Positions 17,502 through 26,976 of a stretch of 55,815 nt of DNA are shown here, one piece after another; positions within the stretch are counted from its first letter, which is position 1, and every line of letters starts with the position of its first letter. Made by a program: the position numbers and the translations under genes. The notes beneath the pieces were generated by a model. The model ran no database searches. It was not told the DNA's origin and worked only from the letters and a program-made list of their open reading frames with translations. The DNA comes from Selenomonadaceae bacterium (GTDB lineage: Bacteria; Bacillota; Negativicutes; Selenomonadales; Selenomonadaceae), in the NCBI GenBank assembly GCA_017476005.1, contig JAFVEM010000055.1, forward strand, positions 1 through 55,815, in the 5' to 3' direction.

Positions 17502-20500
17502 ACGCCAAAATTTTGGCCAGTTCTATCCAATCCGGCTCTCGCGCCGCCTTTTTGAGGGCGGCGTAGCGCTCGGTTTCCGTCTCCGGCAAACGGTAGCCGG
17601 CGAGTGAATCCATGACAAATTGCAAGCTGTCGAAATCGAAACTGGCGGTAATTTCTCGTAAAGTTTCGTAAGCCTCGCTAAGTTCCGCCGGGTCGATGAG
17701 CGGTTTTTCTTCGCTGTCCGTGTCTTCCTGTTGCAACAGGGGCGACAAGTGGGGGGCGTAGCTACGGTACAACGCTAGTAGCGCCGGGGTGTCGGCTTCT
17801 ATTTCTTGCACATAACCGCTGTTGCCGGCGTTTTCCAAGCGAAGCGCCTTCTCCGACAGTTCCGTGGCGCCCACCACGCGCGCGCTGCTCTTGAGGGCGT
17901 GTACCTTGGTGGTGTAGTTGGCATAATCGCCCTGCCGAAAATATTCTTCTATCTCGGCGGCGCTCGGCTCGATGGATTCGGCAAAAACCGTCAGAGCATC
18001 TAAATAGGCATCTTCCGAGCCGCAATGACCTACCCCGGCCGCCGTGTCCAAGCCGGGAACGGTTTGGAGCCAATCGGGGAGCGCGGCCAAAACCGTCTCC
18101 TCCTCCGGCGCTACGGCCTCGGTGGTATGTCGCACCTTTTCCGGCGGCAAATATTTCAGCATCATGGTCTCTAACAGGGTGCTGTTGATGGGTTTGGTGA
18201 GATAATCTTGGAAACCGGCCTCCATGTACATGGCCTTGGCACCGGAAACGGCGTTGGCCGTTAGAGAAATCACCGGCGTTTCGTCGTTGAGATTGCCGGG
18301 CAACGCCTTCATTCGCGCCAAGGTTTCAATGCCGTCAATCCCCGGCATCCGATGATCCAAAAAGATAATGTCATAGTGCTTCTTGGTCACCAAATGCAAG
18401 CACTCATAGCCGCTTTCCGCCGTGTCGATTTGTACCCGGGTTTGTTTTAATAACCCCTTGACCACGGTAATATTCATCACCGTATCGTCAACCACCAAAA
18501 TACAGGCGTTGGGGGCGATGAATTTTTCTTGGTACTCGCCGCGTTTGGCCAGCGTCCGCCGATAGGATTCGGCGAAATCCCCCATAGGCTCCCAATTCAT
18601 GACTTCTTGCCGGAGCTTGAAGGAGAAATCGGAGCCTTCGCCATAGACGCTTTTCACGGCGAGTTTACTACCCATCAGCGAAAGTAGCTGTTGGGTTATG
18701 TTCATGCCGAGGCCGGTGCCTTCAATGGCGCGGTTGCGCTTTTCCTCAATGCGTTCAAAGGCGGTGAAGAGCCTCGCAATGTCTTCTTCCTTGATGCCGA
18801 TGCCCGTGTCCTTCACGCTGATTTTCAGGAGAATGTGGGCGGCATCCTCTTTTTCGTAATCCACCGTCAAATGAATAGAGCCTTTTTCCGTATATTTTAC
18901 CGCATTGGTGAGAATGTTCGTCACTACCTGTTTTATCCGTACCTCGTCGCCGAACAGAACGCTAGGCAGACAAGGCGCCGCATCCACTTTCAGCGCCAAG
19001 CCCTTTTTCTGCGCCCGCGTCTGAATCATGTTGACGAGGTCGTTTAAGACGGAACTCATCTCGTATTCCACGGGAATAATATCCATCTTGCCGGCCTCTA
19101 TCTTGGAGAAATCCAAGATGTCATTGACCAAACTCAACAGGCTGTTGCCGGCCAAGCGAATATTTTCGGCGTACTCGCAGATAACCGGGTCGTGACACTC
19201 CCGAAGAATCATTTCGTCCATGCCCAACACGGCGTTGATGGGGGTGCGAATTTCATGGCTCATGTTAGAGAGGAACTGGCTTTTGGCGATATTGGCGGCC
19301 TTGGCCTGCTCCGCCATCTGCTTCAGTCCTTCGTTGGATTCGGCCAGTTCCCTAGTGGTGGCATCAAGGAAGGCGGCCATACGAGTAGAAAGGGGGATGA
19401 CCTCGTGAGTTTCCTCTTCCTCGTCCATTTTGGGGCGCCAAGGCGAATAAGTAGGTTGCGTGCCTTCCCTCATACCCACGGCCACAAAAGCGCTGTTTAA
19501 GACGCCTCCCTGACCTTGGTGCTTGTAAATTTCCGCCGTGCCGTATGCTTCCGTAAGATCCGGACGAAAACGGCGATAGTACCCCGGTTCTTTGGCGGCC
19601 TTTTGTTTCAAAAAGAGGGTGCGATTGCCGCAGATGGTGAGGAAAGCGGCTTCGGGGCTGAAGATGTGCATTTCCTCGCTGTACATCTTGGTGATGGCGA
19701 GGATTTCATGGGGATTGGCGTACATGAGACGCACTTTTTCGCCTAAATGCACGTCGCCGTTGAAATATATGCCCCCCTCTTCGTCATACACCGGGGGAAC
19801 TCTGGCCACAATGCAGTCGTTGCGCAGGAAACCCAAGGGAAATTCGGCGATATTGAAGATAAAATTTTCATCGGGAGTAACCTTCAGATAACGATGGTAT
19901 ATTTCTGTGGCGGGTATGTTATCCACCGTGACAATGCAGGTTTCACCCTTGGTTTCCGTGACGGTCATTTCCTTACCCAAAGGTTTCCAACCCAAGATAT
20001 AATCGGCGCGCACAAAAAGCTCCGCCCCGGAAAACACCGCCATAATGATGCCGCTGCGGCATACCTTGCTGCCGATGATGTACTGTTCGCCTTGGGGGCT
20101 AGCGTCTATGCGGTGAAAGAGATTCTCCTTCACCTCCGAGACTTCTTCGACGCTTTCCTCGAAAATACCCGCCACCGCGCCGAAAACGGCTACCTCCTCG
20201 TTGCCTACGGCCAAATTGTCGATAAAACCGGACATGGCTGTGGTAAGTCCGGCGCAAAACACCGACACTGCTTTGACATTATCCATTTGCCTCAGCCGCT
20301 TGCCGATAGCCGTCCCCATTTCGCCGTAGTGGCAAGGACAGCCATGATGTTCAATGAGCGTTACGCGAGCCTCGCGAAAGAAGGAAATGTTCAAATCCAG
20401 TTGGTAGCCGTCGCTTCGTCTGGCGAAAATTGTTTGGGACATGCCGGTGACTACCGCCTTGGGGAGGCGTTCGTGAATCAAATCCAATATACGTTGGGCG

Positions 20501-20664
20501 TATTTTTTGGGTATCTGTTCGCAGAGCAACAAAATATATACGCCGCTAGCCTCGCGGTAAGCGCGCGACGCTTCAATGGTATTCAGCAGCGAATTAAGCT
20601 GCACCCAAGTCGTCAGTCTGTCTTCTACAATATCCAAGGAAAGCCGATAATTTTTTTGGATCAT
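17500..20664 (-). CDS. FIST-domain hybrid sensor histidine kinase with receiver and HPt domains
   Basis: The 1054-residue protein has no clear membrane helix. Residues 1-400 match the FIST_N/FIST_C sensory module (SVFCAGLTTAMSGFID; LFLKQKAAKEPGYY), thought to bind small ligands such as amino acids. A helical linker leads to HisKA with SNMSHEIRTPIN (His near 470), then HATPase_c with N-box NILTNAVKYTE and glycine boxes DTGIGI and GTGLGM. A receiver domain (Asp near 770 in FLDHRMPG) and an HPt domain (His near 919 in VHALKSSARVVG) follow. It holds a full phosphorelay except the output regulator, which is not adjacent. An AAAAGGAGCGG site precedes the ATG. The ligand is unknown. Confidence 0.9.
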   Translation of the reverse strand: MIQKNYRLSLDIVEDRLTTWVQLNSLLNTIEASRAYREASGVYILLLCEQIPKKYAQRILDLIHERLPKAVVTGMSQTIFARRSDGYQLDLNISFFREARVTLIEHHGCPCHYGEMGTAIGKRLRQMDNVKAVSVFCAGLTTAMSGFIDNLAVGNEEVAVFGAVAGIFEESVEEVSEVKENLFHRIDASPQGEQYIIGSKVCRSGIIMAVFSGAELFVRADYILGWKPLGKEMTVTETKGETCIVTVDNIPATEIYHRYLKVTPDENFIFNIAEFPLGFLRNDCIVARVPPVYDEEGGIYFNGDVHLGEKVRLMYANPHEILAITKMYSEEMHIFSPEAAFLTICGNRTLFLKQKAAKEPGYYRRFRPDLTEAYGTAEIYKHQGQGGVLNSAFVAVGMREGTQPTYSPWRPKMDEEEETHEVIPLSTRMAAFLDATTRELAESNEGLKQMAEQAKAANIAKSQFLSNMSHEIRTPINAVLGMDEMILRECHDPVICEYAENIRLAGNSLLSLVNDILDFSKIEAGKMDIIPVEYEMSSVLNDLVNMIQTRAQKKGLALKVDAAPCLPSVLFGDEVRIKQVVTNILTNAVKYTEKGSIHLTVDYEKEDAAHILLKISVKDTGIGIKEEDIARLFTAFERIEEKRNRAIEGTGLGMNITQQLLSLMGSKLAVKSVYGEGSDFSFKLRQEVMNWEPMGDFAESYRRTLAKRGEYQEKFIAPNACILVVDDTVMNITVVKGLLKQTRVQIDTAESGYECLHLVTKKHYDIIFLDHRMPGIDGIETLARMKALPGNLNDETPVISLTANAVSGAKAMYMEAGFQDYLTKPINSTLLETMMLKYLPPEKVRHTTEAVAPEEETVLAALPDWLQTVPGLDTAAGVGHCGSEDAYLDALTVFAESIEPSAAEIEEYFRQGDYANYTTKVHALKSSARVVGATELSEKALRLENAGNSGYVQEIEADTPALLALYRSYAPHLSPLLQQEDTDSEEKPLIDPAELSEAYETLREITASFDFDSLQFVMDSLAGYRLPETETERYAALKKAAREPDWIELAKILA

Positions 20665-20697
20665 GCTTACTTCCGCTCCTTTTCTCTTTCTGTGTAA

Positions 20698-20726
20698 ATT
20701 ATATATGTAGCGAGACTTCTAGGCAA
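20698..20726 (-). promoter_or_regulatory. Promoter of the FIST-domain kinase gene
   Basis: On the minus strand TTGCCT (20726-20721) and TATAAT (20703-20698) are 17 bases apart, about 34 bases upstream of the ATG. Confidence 0.7.
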
Positions 20727-20750
20727 GCAAAAAACCAAAACGGTTCTGCG

Positions 20751-21965
20751 CTACCCTTCGGTATCCCTAGGGGATAAGGTAAGCCATTCCACCAAATTTA
20801 TTTGTTTAATGCCATCTTCGGCTAGAGGGAGGGTATCTAAGGTCAAGATATATTTGGGATAATTGTCTTTAATTTGCTTGAGGGGCGTAATTTCACGTTT
20901 GAAGGTTGTGGAGTCGAGGACAGTGGCTGCCACCTGATAGTAGGCGCGTTCGCCGCCGTATTCGTGCAGGAAATCTATTTCCCGTTCGCCGATTTTGCCA
21001 ATACTGACACGTCCGCCTCGTCGTCTCAGCTCCAAATAAACAATGTTTTCTAAGAGATGGCCTATATCCGTACCGGGGTGTCCCAGAATAAGTCGTCTAA
21101 AACCCAAATCAACAATGTAATACTTTTGGAGGGTTTTTAGATATTGTTTCCCCTGTACATCGTAGCGAGGGCAGGGATATAGAATAAAGGCCTCGCCCAG
21201 TGTATGCAGGTACTGGTCGATGGTAGCAGAGGCGGTTTTGTGTCCCTGCGAGGTGAGGGTATCGGCAATCTTCTTGGCCGATACTATATTGCCTATGTTG
21301 GCTAACATGAATTTGGTAACGTTTTCCAGTCGGGTAACGTCCTGTATATTCCGACGCTGAATGATGTCTTTGACCAAAACTGTATGATAAATGCCGGATA
21401 AATAGTCTAGGCGGATGTCCTCATCCGGGAGCTTCGAGATATAGGGAAATCCCCCCCAGTTGAAATAGTCTCGCCAAGCTACGGCGGCCGGTTGCTTCCG
21501 TAGCTCACAATACTCGGTCAGTGATAAAGGGAACAGGGCAATCTCTATATAACGGCCGGACAGTAGCGTAGCCAATTCCCCGGAAAGCATAGTGGCATTG
21601 GAGCCGGTAAGATAAATATCAACCGGCGACTGCTCAAAAAGGGTCACGATGGCCTTTTGGAAATTCGGCACCAGTTGCACTTCGTCTAAAAATAAGTAGG
21701 TGAGTTCCTTCGTAGTTAGGCGTTCGGTTATGTAACGATACAGCGCATGATACTCCAAGAGGGGTTCGGCCTCTATTCGATCGAACTCTATGGTCAATAT
21801 TTGGCTGGGAGCTATTCCCTGCGACAATAAAATATCCCGGTACTGCCTTAACAGAGTTGACTTGCCGCAACGCCGCACGCCGGTAATAACCTTGATAAGC
21901 CGTTTGCCACGGGCTTGTTTCAGCTTGTTCAAATATATTTTGCGTTCCACTAGATGTTCTGGCAT
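20751..21965 (-). CDS. AAA ATPase with DUF4143-type C-terminus
   Basis: The 404 residues comprise an N-terminal AAA ATPase (about 1-170) with the P-loop GVRRCGKST near residue 30, Walker B TYLFLDEVQ near 90 and a sensor-like YLTGSNATM. A DUF4143 region (about 190-360) with ENIVYLELRRRGG and a PD-(D/E)XK-like IGKIGEREIDFL segment follows. This family is widespread, often laterally transferred and present in many copies in anaerobes; its function is unsettled. The gene stands alone with a strong AAGGAGGT site and its own promoter. Its stop is close to the start of the kinase gene, but a separate promoter lies between them. Confidence 0.85.
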   Translation of the reverse strand: MPEHLVERKIYLNKLKQARGKRLIKVITGVRRCGKSTLLRQYRDILLSQGIAPSQILTIEFDRIEAEPLLEYHALYRYITERLTTKELTYLFLDEVQLVPNFQKAIVTLFEQSPVDIYLTGSNATMLSGELATLLSGRYIEIALFPLSLTEYCELRKQPAAVAWRDYFNWGGFPYISKLPDEDIRLDYLSGIYHTVLVKDIIQRRNIQDVTRLENVTKFMLANIGNIVSAKKIADTLTSQGHKTASATIDQYLHTLGEAFILYPCPRYDVQGKQYLKTLQKYYIVDLGFRRLILGHPGTDIGHLLENIVYLELRRRGGRVSIGKIGEREIDFLHEYGGERAYYQVAATVLDSTTFKREITPLKQIKDNYPKYILTLDTLPLAEDGIKQINLVEWLTLSPRDTEG

Positions 21966-21985
21966 AACAACTACCTCCTTTTTAA

Positions 21986-22014
21986 ACTATACTTTAAATA
22001 AATCCAAAAAACAA
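21986..22014 (-). promoter_or_regulatory. Promoter of the DUF4143-type ATPase gene
   Basis: On the minus strand TTGTTT (22014-22009) and TATAGT (21991-21986) are separated by 17 bases in an AT-rich stretch, close before the AAGGAGGT site. Confidence 0.55.
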
Positions 22015-22111
22015 TATTTTTTTAGTTGAGTTTTAAAAAGGTTGAAACTTTAACGAGCCACATAGACCCCAGCACTTTGAATATAGCGATATGGCAGTCT
22101 TGAGGTCAGCT

Positions 22112-22151
22112 ACGGCAAACAGCCCGACCTTTCGGTCGGGCTGTTTGCCGT
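22112..22151 (-). terminator. Strong 18-bp hairpin after dapL
   Basis: ACGGCAAACAGCCCGACC (22112-22129) pairs perfectly with 22134-22151 around a TTTC loop. It lies just downstream of the dapL stop on the minus strand. There is no long T run on that side, so termination or protection of the transcript's 3' end is inferred from position and stability. Confidence 0.65.
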
Positions 22152-22160
22152 TATTTGGAG

Positions 22161-23390
22161 TTATACATGTAACCTAGTAGCGATGCGCTCCATGGCCTCT
22201 TTGGTTCTTTCCTTATCGCCGAAGGCGGTGAGCCGAAAATAATTTTCGCCGCAGGGGCCGAAGCCGGCTCCCGGAGTGCCGACGATGTTTGCCTCTTGGA
22301 GGAGTCTGTCGAAGAAATCCCAAGAGGCGACCGGGGTTTTTAGCCAAATATAGGGCGCGTTAATGCCGCCGTAAGCGGTTAGCCCCACTTTTTTCAGCCC
22401 TGCCAAGATAGTACGGGCGTTTTCTTGATAGTAAGCGATATTTGCTCGCACCTGTTTCTCACCCTCCGGGGTGAAAATGGCGGCGGCGCCTCGTTGCACG
22501 ATGTAGGCGGTGCCGTTAAATTTGGTGGTGTGTCGTCTTTCCCAAAGAGAACGGAGATGGACAAGTCTCCCGTCGGCGGCTCTGCCCTTGACGCTACTGG
22601 GTATTACCGTATAGCCGCAACGAGTGCCGGTGAACCCGGCGGTTTTGGAAAAAGAACGAAACTCAATGGCCACGTCCTTGGCTCCGGGAATTTCATAAAC
22701 GGAATGAGGCACATCATCTTCGGTGATAAAGGCTTGGTAAGCCGCATCAAAGAGAATTATCGCCTCGTTGTCTCGGGCGTAGGCTACCCATTTGGTAAGT
22801 TCAGCGCGAGAAAGAGCGGTGCCGGTGGGATTGTTGGGGGAGCAGAGATAAATTATATCTACCTTTTCTTTAGGCAACGGCGGAGCAAAATTATTCTCCT
22901 CCGTGCAGGGTAAATACGTCACTCCGGCAAAATGGCCGTCTGCTTGCAAATCCCCGGTACGTCCGGCCATGACGTTAGTGTCTAAATAAACGGGATACAC
23001 CGGGTCGGTAATGGCTACGCGACTTTCTTGGCCGAATATCTCTTGGATATTGCCGCAATCGCTTTTGGCGCCGTCGCTGACAAAAATTTCGTCAGCGGCA
23101 ATGTCAATGCCATGGTCAAGGTAGTTATGTTTCCGAATGGCCTCAAGGAGAAAGGGATAGCCCTGTTCCGGGCCGTAGCCTTTGAAGGTGGTCGCCTCGC
23201 CCATCTCCTGAACGGCTTCCGTCATGGCGGCGATACAAGCCTTGGGTAGGGGACGGGTCACGTCCCCGATGCCTAGGCTGATGATGTCGGCATCAGGGTT
23301 ACTCGCCTTATAGGCTTTGACCCGTTTGGCGATTTCGGCGAACAGATAGTTGCCGGGGAGTTTTAAGTAATTATCGTTTACCGTGACCAT
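22161..23390 (-). CDS. dapL: LL-diaminopimelate aminotransferase
   Basis: DapL is a PLP enzyme that converts tetrahydrodipicolinate to LL-diaminopimelate in one step, serving lysine and peptidoglycan synthesis. The 409 residues match the family length and carry the N-terminal [17 protein letters not shown], the [10 protein letters not shown] segment, [13 protein letters not shown] and the PLP lysine at about 249 in [15 protein letters not shown]. It lies seven bases after the glutamine synthetase stop and shares its strand, so the two are probably one operon. A GAGGCG site precedes the ATG. Confidence 0.95.
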   Translation of the reverse strand: MVTVNDNYLKLPGNYLFAEIAKRVKAYKASNPDADIISLGIGDVTRPLPKACIAAMTEAVQEMGEATTFKGYGPEQGYPFLLEAIRKHNYLDHGIDIAADEIFVSDGAKSDCGNIQEIFGQESRVAITDPVYPVYLDTNVMAGRTGDLQADGHFAGVTYLPCTEENNFAPPLPKEKVDIIYLCSPNNPTGTALSRAELTKWVAYARDNEAIILFDAAYQAFITEDDVPHSVYEIPGAKDVAIEFRSFSKTAGFTGTRCGYTVIPSSVKGRAADGRLVHLRSLWERRHTTKFNGTAYIVQRGAAAIFTPEGEKQVRANIAYYQENARTILAGLKKVGLTAYGGINAPYIWLKTPVASWDFFDRLLQEANIVGTPGAGFGPCGENYFRLTAFGDKERTKEAMERIATRLHV

Positions 23391-23397
23391 AAGCGCC

Positions 23398-25275
23398 TCA
23401 AATCATATTTTTGCTATAAGCATCATAGAGGGATTTCAGCTCCTCCATTTTGTCGTACATCTCCACTTGAAGTCCCGAGGCGCGGCGATAGTCCCCGGCG
23501 TTTAAGGCGTTGATGAGGAGGGTGAAGAGGGATTTTTCGTCGATGCTGTCCTTGGCAAGGGCAATCCGCAGGGAATCAATCTTGTTCCAGTTGTAAGCGT
23601 CTTGGTCGGTTACATGGTCGGCTTCTATTTCCCGGGCGCGGCGTACAATGTCCCGGTTTTCGGGAATAATCCGCGAGATTAGCTCCGTCTTCCAGCGGAG
23701 CAAAGCCCCGGCCTCAAAGGCTTCGATTATCTGATCGCGCAAGGCGCCACCGGCGGTAATGACGGCTCGTTTCTCCGGATAGTTCTTGAAACCCTCCATG
23801 TTTTCCCACACGGTGGCCGGCGGAGTGCCAAAGAGGCGGTTACGTTCTTCTTCGGTGTAGTCCTCGAAAACGTCGGATTCACTGCGATAAGCCCGGTCTT
23901 TCTCCAAATAAAAACCGTCCTGCCCGGCTTCTTTCGACAGCTCGGCCAAAAGCTCGGCGGTGCTGTGGGGCAAAGCGGCGCGAATCCCGTCCAAAACGGC
24001 AGAATATATGGCCGCCAAGGCCAAATAGGTGTTAGTGTATGGGTTGCAGGCGCGAAGTTCAAAACGGGTAGCGTAGGGATTGTCCAAATCACGAATCAAC
24101 CCGGCAAGGATAGTACGGTTCCGGGAGGGAACGGAGGGCGAATGTCCCAAAGAAGTGACGATGCAAACCGGCGCTTCAAAACCGGGCTTGAGACGGTTCA
24201 AAGAATCGTTCGTGGCCGACACAAAGGGGTTTATGACCTCATAATTTTTCAAAAGCCCCATGATGGCGCCATAGCCTACGGCGCTCATAAAATCCTCCCG
24301 GGGTTTTACGGGGGAGAAGAGGTTGACGATCTTGCCGTCTTGTAATTTGGCCGCCATGCCGATGTGGGTATGTTCGCCGTTACCGGCTAAACCGATCATG
24401 GGCTTGGCCTTGAAACTGACCTCAAGCCCCTCCTCCCGGAAAACTTCTCGCACAATGGTGCGTACCAGTAGTTCGTTATCGGCGGCTTGCAAGGCGTCGG
24501 CGTACTTCCAGTCGATTTCAATTTGCTCGCAGACGTGTTGCATCCGGCCGCTTTCGTCGATTTGCGCCTTGAGGCCGCCCACTTCTTTGTGTCCCATTTC
24601 CACGCTCAGGCCGTAGCGATTAAGCTCAAGCACGCACTGCTCCAAGGCCGTCCGCACTGCGCCATGGGTGCGTTCCCAATATTGCTCCTGCATTACCTGC
24701 GAGGCGGACATTTCCTCAATGTTGGCCTCCTCCAAGGGGGTTTTCACCCAAAATTCCAGTTCCGTGGCCGCCGTGAAAACTATATCCGTCACGTCGCCGC
24801 CGTTGATATTCTCCAGACCGGAAATGCTGGGATGCTGGTGGAGGAGAGACACCAGCTCTTTTTTCACAAATTCCAAGGTATCGGCCAACACTGCCCGTGA
24901 ATCCACTCGCTTGCCTTCGTGAATGAGGAAGGAGGGAATACGCAAAGTACCCACGGGAAGTCCCGTTTCCTCGTCCAAGTGTTCCGTGTTGTAGTCGATG
25001 AACCAATTCACCTTGGGGTCAATGGGCAAATCCACCTTGGCGTTGTTCAAAGTGGCGATACCGGTAAGCACCACGGAAGAACCGTCGGTTTGCACGGCGC
25101 GGCCGGCGTAAAAATCATCCATGTCCTTCAAGAAAAGCTCAATGGGGATTTTCTCGTCGGTGTCGTTACCCGCCATGTCGATACCCATGAGGGAGACGAA
25201 TTTTATTTCCGGATGTTCGCCGAGGGTTTTGCGAATCTCCTCCTGCGTGGAATTAGCCGGGATAACGTACAACAT
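23398..25275 (-). CDS. Glutamine synthetase family protein, long form
   Basis: It is expected to ligate ammonia to glutamate with ATP. Starting at the ATG at 25275 ([14 protein letters not shown]) gives 625 residues; an upstream in-frame extension to 25458 runs through the promoter and leader and is rejected. The catalytic half has [33 protein letters not shown] and the ARCNP-like [20 protein letters not shown]. The protein exceeds GSI (about 450-470 residues) and is shorter than most GSIII (about 700), with a helical C-terminal extension of about 150 residues. Gene position beside gdhA and dapL supports a nitrogen-assimilation role. Assignment to a GS subclass is uncertain. Confidence 0.85.
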   Translation of the reverse strand: MLYVIPANSTQEEIRKTLGEHPEIKFVSLMGIDMAGNDTDEKIPIELFLKDMDDFYAGRAVQTDGSSVVLTGIATLNNAKVDLPIDPKVNWFIDYNTEHLDEETGLPVGTLRIPSFLIHEGKRVDSRAVLADTLEFVKKELVSLLHQHPSISGLENINGGDVTDIVFTAATELEFWVKTPLEEANIEEMSASQVMQEQYWERTHGAVRTALEQCVLELNRYGLSVEMGHKEVGGLKAQIDESGRMQHVCEQIEIDWKYADALQAADNELLVRTIVREVFREEGLEVSFKAKPMIGLAGNGEHTHIGMAAKLQDGKIVNLFSPVKPREDFMSAVGYGAIMGLLKNYEVINPFVSATNDSLNRLKPGFEAPVCIVTSLGHSPSVPSRNRTILAGLIRDLDNPYATRFELRACNPYTNTYLALAAIYSAVLDGIRAALPHSTAELLAELSKEAGQDGFYLEKDRAYRSESDVFEDYTEEERNRLFGTPPATVWENMEGFKNYPEKRAVITAGGALRDQIIEAFEAGALLRWKTELISRIIPENRDIVRRAREIEADHVTDQDAYNWNKIDSLRIALAKDSIDEKSLFTLLINALNAGDYRRASGLQVEMYDKMEELKSLYDAYSKNMI

Positions 25276-25300
25276 AGCTAAACCATCCTCTCTCAAGACT

Positions 25301-25326
25301 AAAAAAGGCCACAGGAAATCACGGCC
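25301..25326 (-). promoter_or_regulatory. Attenuator-like hairpin in the glutamine synthetase leader
   Basis: In the minus-strand leader GGCCGTG and TGTGGCC can pair, with wobble pairs, and are followed directly by TTTTTT, all between the promoter and the start codon. A terminator within the leader suggests attenuation or antitermination control. No known riboswitch class was recognised. Confidence 0.45.
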
Positions 25327-25381
25327 AAATCCGGATTTTCTGCGGCTCCATTGCCACTTATTAGTTTTTCCAACGGTGGTT

Positions 25382-25410
25382 ATGCTACCACACGCCTCCA
25401 AGCCTGTCAA
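25382..25410 (-). promoter_or_regulatory. Promoter of the glutamine synthetase-dapL operon
   Basis: On the minus strand TTGACA (25410-25405) and TAGCAT (25387-25382) are 17 bases apart. The start codon is about 107 bases further on, leaving a leader long enough for RNA control. Confidence 0.75.
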
Positions 25411-25449
25411 GACGAAAAAAATGTATACAGGAATACAAAAGGGCAGCGC

Positions 25450-25478
25450 TTGCGTCAAATGAGGACTCGTTGTATAAT
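25450..25478 (+). promoter_or_regulatory. Promoter of gdhA
   Basis: TTGCGT (25450-25455) and TATAAT (25473-25478) are 17 bases apart. The promoter diverges from that of glutamine synthetase, 40 bases away, so a shared regulator could act on both. Confidence 0.75.
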
Positions 25479-25543
25479 GGCCAAGTCCCTGAAAGCTAGG
25501 AGGGGCAGGTTATAAACTCTTTTTTTGCAAAGGAGCGATTCGA

Positions 25544-26893
25544 TTGGCAGATATGAAGCAATATGTTGAGGACGTGTTAAACCTCGTAAAACAGCGCGAT
25601 CCGGATCAGCCGGAGTTCCAGAACACCGTGAAGGAAGTTCTCACCACCGTTGTCCCCGTGCTGGAGAAGAATCCCCAGTACAAGGAAGCCAAAATTTTGG
25701 AGCGCATGGTGGAAGCCGAGCGCATTATAACCTTCCGCGTACCTTGGCAGGACGACAAGGGCGAGGTGCAAATAAATCGCGGCTACCGCGTGCAAATGAA
25801 CAGTGCCATTGGCCCCTACAAGGGCGGTTTGCGTTTCCATCCCAGCGTCAACCTCAGCATTTTGAAATTCCTCGCCTTCGAGCAGGTTTATAAAAACGCC
25901 TTGACGGGGCTTCCCATCGGCGGCGGCAAAGGCGGCTCCGATTTTGACCCCAAGGGCAAATCCGACAACGAGGTGATGAAGTTCTGCCAGAGCTTTATGA
26001 CGGAGCTTTATCGTCACATCGGCCCGAACGTGGATGTTCCCGCCGGGGATATTGGCGTAGGCGGTCGGGAAATAGGCTATCTCTTCGGTCAGTATAAGCG
26101 TCTCCGTGATTCCTACGATGCCGGTGTTCTCACCGGCAAGGGCGTTGACTATTGGGGAAGTCTCGCTCGCACGGAAGCTACCGGTTACGGTTTGCTGTAC
26201 TTCGTCAAAAATATGCTGGATGACAAGGGCATCGACATGAAGGGCAAGACCGTGGTCGTGTCCGGATCCGGCAACGTGGCCACTTACGCCATTGAAAAGG
26301 CTCAGACCTTCGGTGCGAAGGTCGTCACCTGCTCCGATTCCAACGGTTACGTTTACGACCCGGAGGGAATCGACCTTGACGTGGTGAAAGAGATTAAGCA
26401 GGTGCGTCGCGGCCGCATCAAAGAATATGTGGAAAAACGCCCCAACGCCGAGTATCACGAGGGTTGCAAAGGCGTATGGACGGTAAAATGCGACATCGCT
26501 CTTCCCTGCGCCACCCAAAGCGAGATTGATCTGGAGAGCGCCAAAGCCTTAGTAGCCAACGGCGTACAGGCCGTGGGCGAAGGCGCCAATATGCCTTCCA
26601 CCTTGGAGGCCATCGCTTATTTCCAAGAGAACAAGATTCTCTTTGCGCCCGCCAAAGCGGCCAACGCCGGCGGCGTGGCTACTTCCGCCTTGGAAATGGC
26701 GCAAAACTCCGAGCGTCTCCAGTGGACTTTCGAGGAAGTTGACGGTCGCTTGCAGGGCATCATGAAGAACATTTACCAGTCGGCCAAGAAAAACGCCGAA
26801 AAGTACGCCGACCCGGATGATTTAGTGGCCGGCGCCAACATCACCGCCTTCGTAAAAGTGGCGGATGTCATGATGGCTCACGGCATCGTGTAA
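25544..26893 (+). CDS. gdhA: NADP-type glutamate dehydrogenase
   Basis: It interconverts 2-oxoglutarate plus ammonia with glutamate. The 449 residues fit the hexameric 50-kDa family: GYRVQMNSAIGPYKGGLRFHP, the catalytic lysine segment LPIGGGKGGSDFDPKGKSD, DVPAGDIGVGGREIGYLFGQYK, and a Rossmann domain with VVSGSGNVATYAIEKA (about 235-250). The start is probably the TTG at 25544, eight bases after AAGGAG; the ATG three codons later is possible. It diverges from the glutamine synthetase-dapL operon and ends at an intrinsic terminator. NADP preference is the family's usual property, not read from a residue. Confidence 0.95.
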   Translation: MADMKQYVEDVLNLVKQRDPDQPEFQNTVKEVLTTVVPVLEKNPQYKEAKILERMVEAERIITFRVPWQDDKGEVQINRGYRVQMNSAIGPYKGGLRFHPSVNLSILKFLAFEQVYKNALTGLPIGGGKGGSDFDPKGKSDNEVMKFCQSFMTELYRHIGPNVDVPAGDIGVGGREIGYLFGQYKRLRDSYDAGVLTGKGVDYWGSLARTEATGYGLLYFVKNMLDDKGIDMKGKTVVVSGSGNVATYAIEKAQTFGAKVVTCSDSNGYVYDPEGIDLDVVKEIKQVRRGRIKEYVEKRPNAEYHEGCKGVWTVKCDIALPCATQSEIDLESAKALVANGVQAVGEGANMPSTLEAIAYFQENKILFAPAKAANAGGVATSALEMAQNSERLQWTFEEVDGRLQGIMKNIYQSAKKNAEKYADPDDLVAGANITAFVKVADVMMAHGIV

Positions 26894-26902
26894 TGTTTGT
26901 TT

Positions 26903-26915
26903 GGGGCAACGCCCC
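26903..26915. repeat. Short GGGGC-NNN-GCCCC palindrome after gdhA
   Basis: GGGGC (26903-26907) and GCCCC (26911-26915) around AAC lie ten bases after the stop. A near copy follows dxr at 51716-51732. Confidence 0.6.
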
Positions 26916-26924
26916 GTCAAAAAA

Positions 26925-26956
26925 ACAGTCTCGCAAACTCGCGAGGCTGTTTTTTA
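26925..26956 (+). terminator. Terminator of gdhA
   Basis: ACAGTCTCGC (26925-26934) pairs with GCGAGGCTGT (26941-26950), followed by six T residues. Confidence 0.85.
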
Positions 26957-26976
26957 TAAGCAAAGAGGAAAATATT

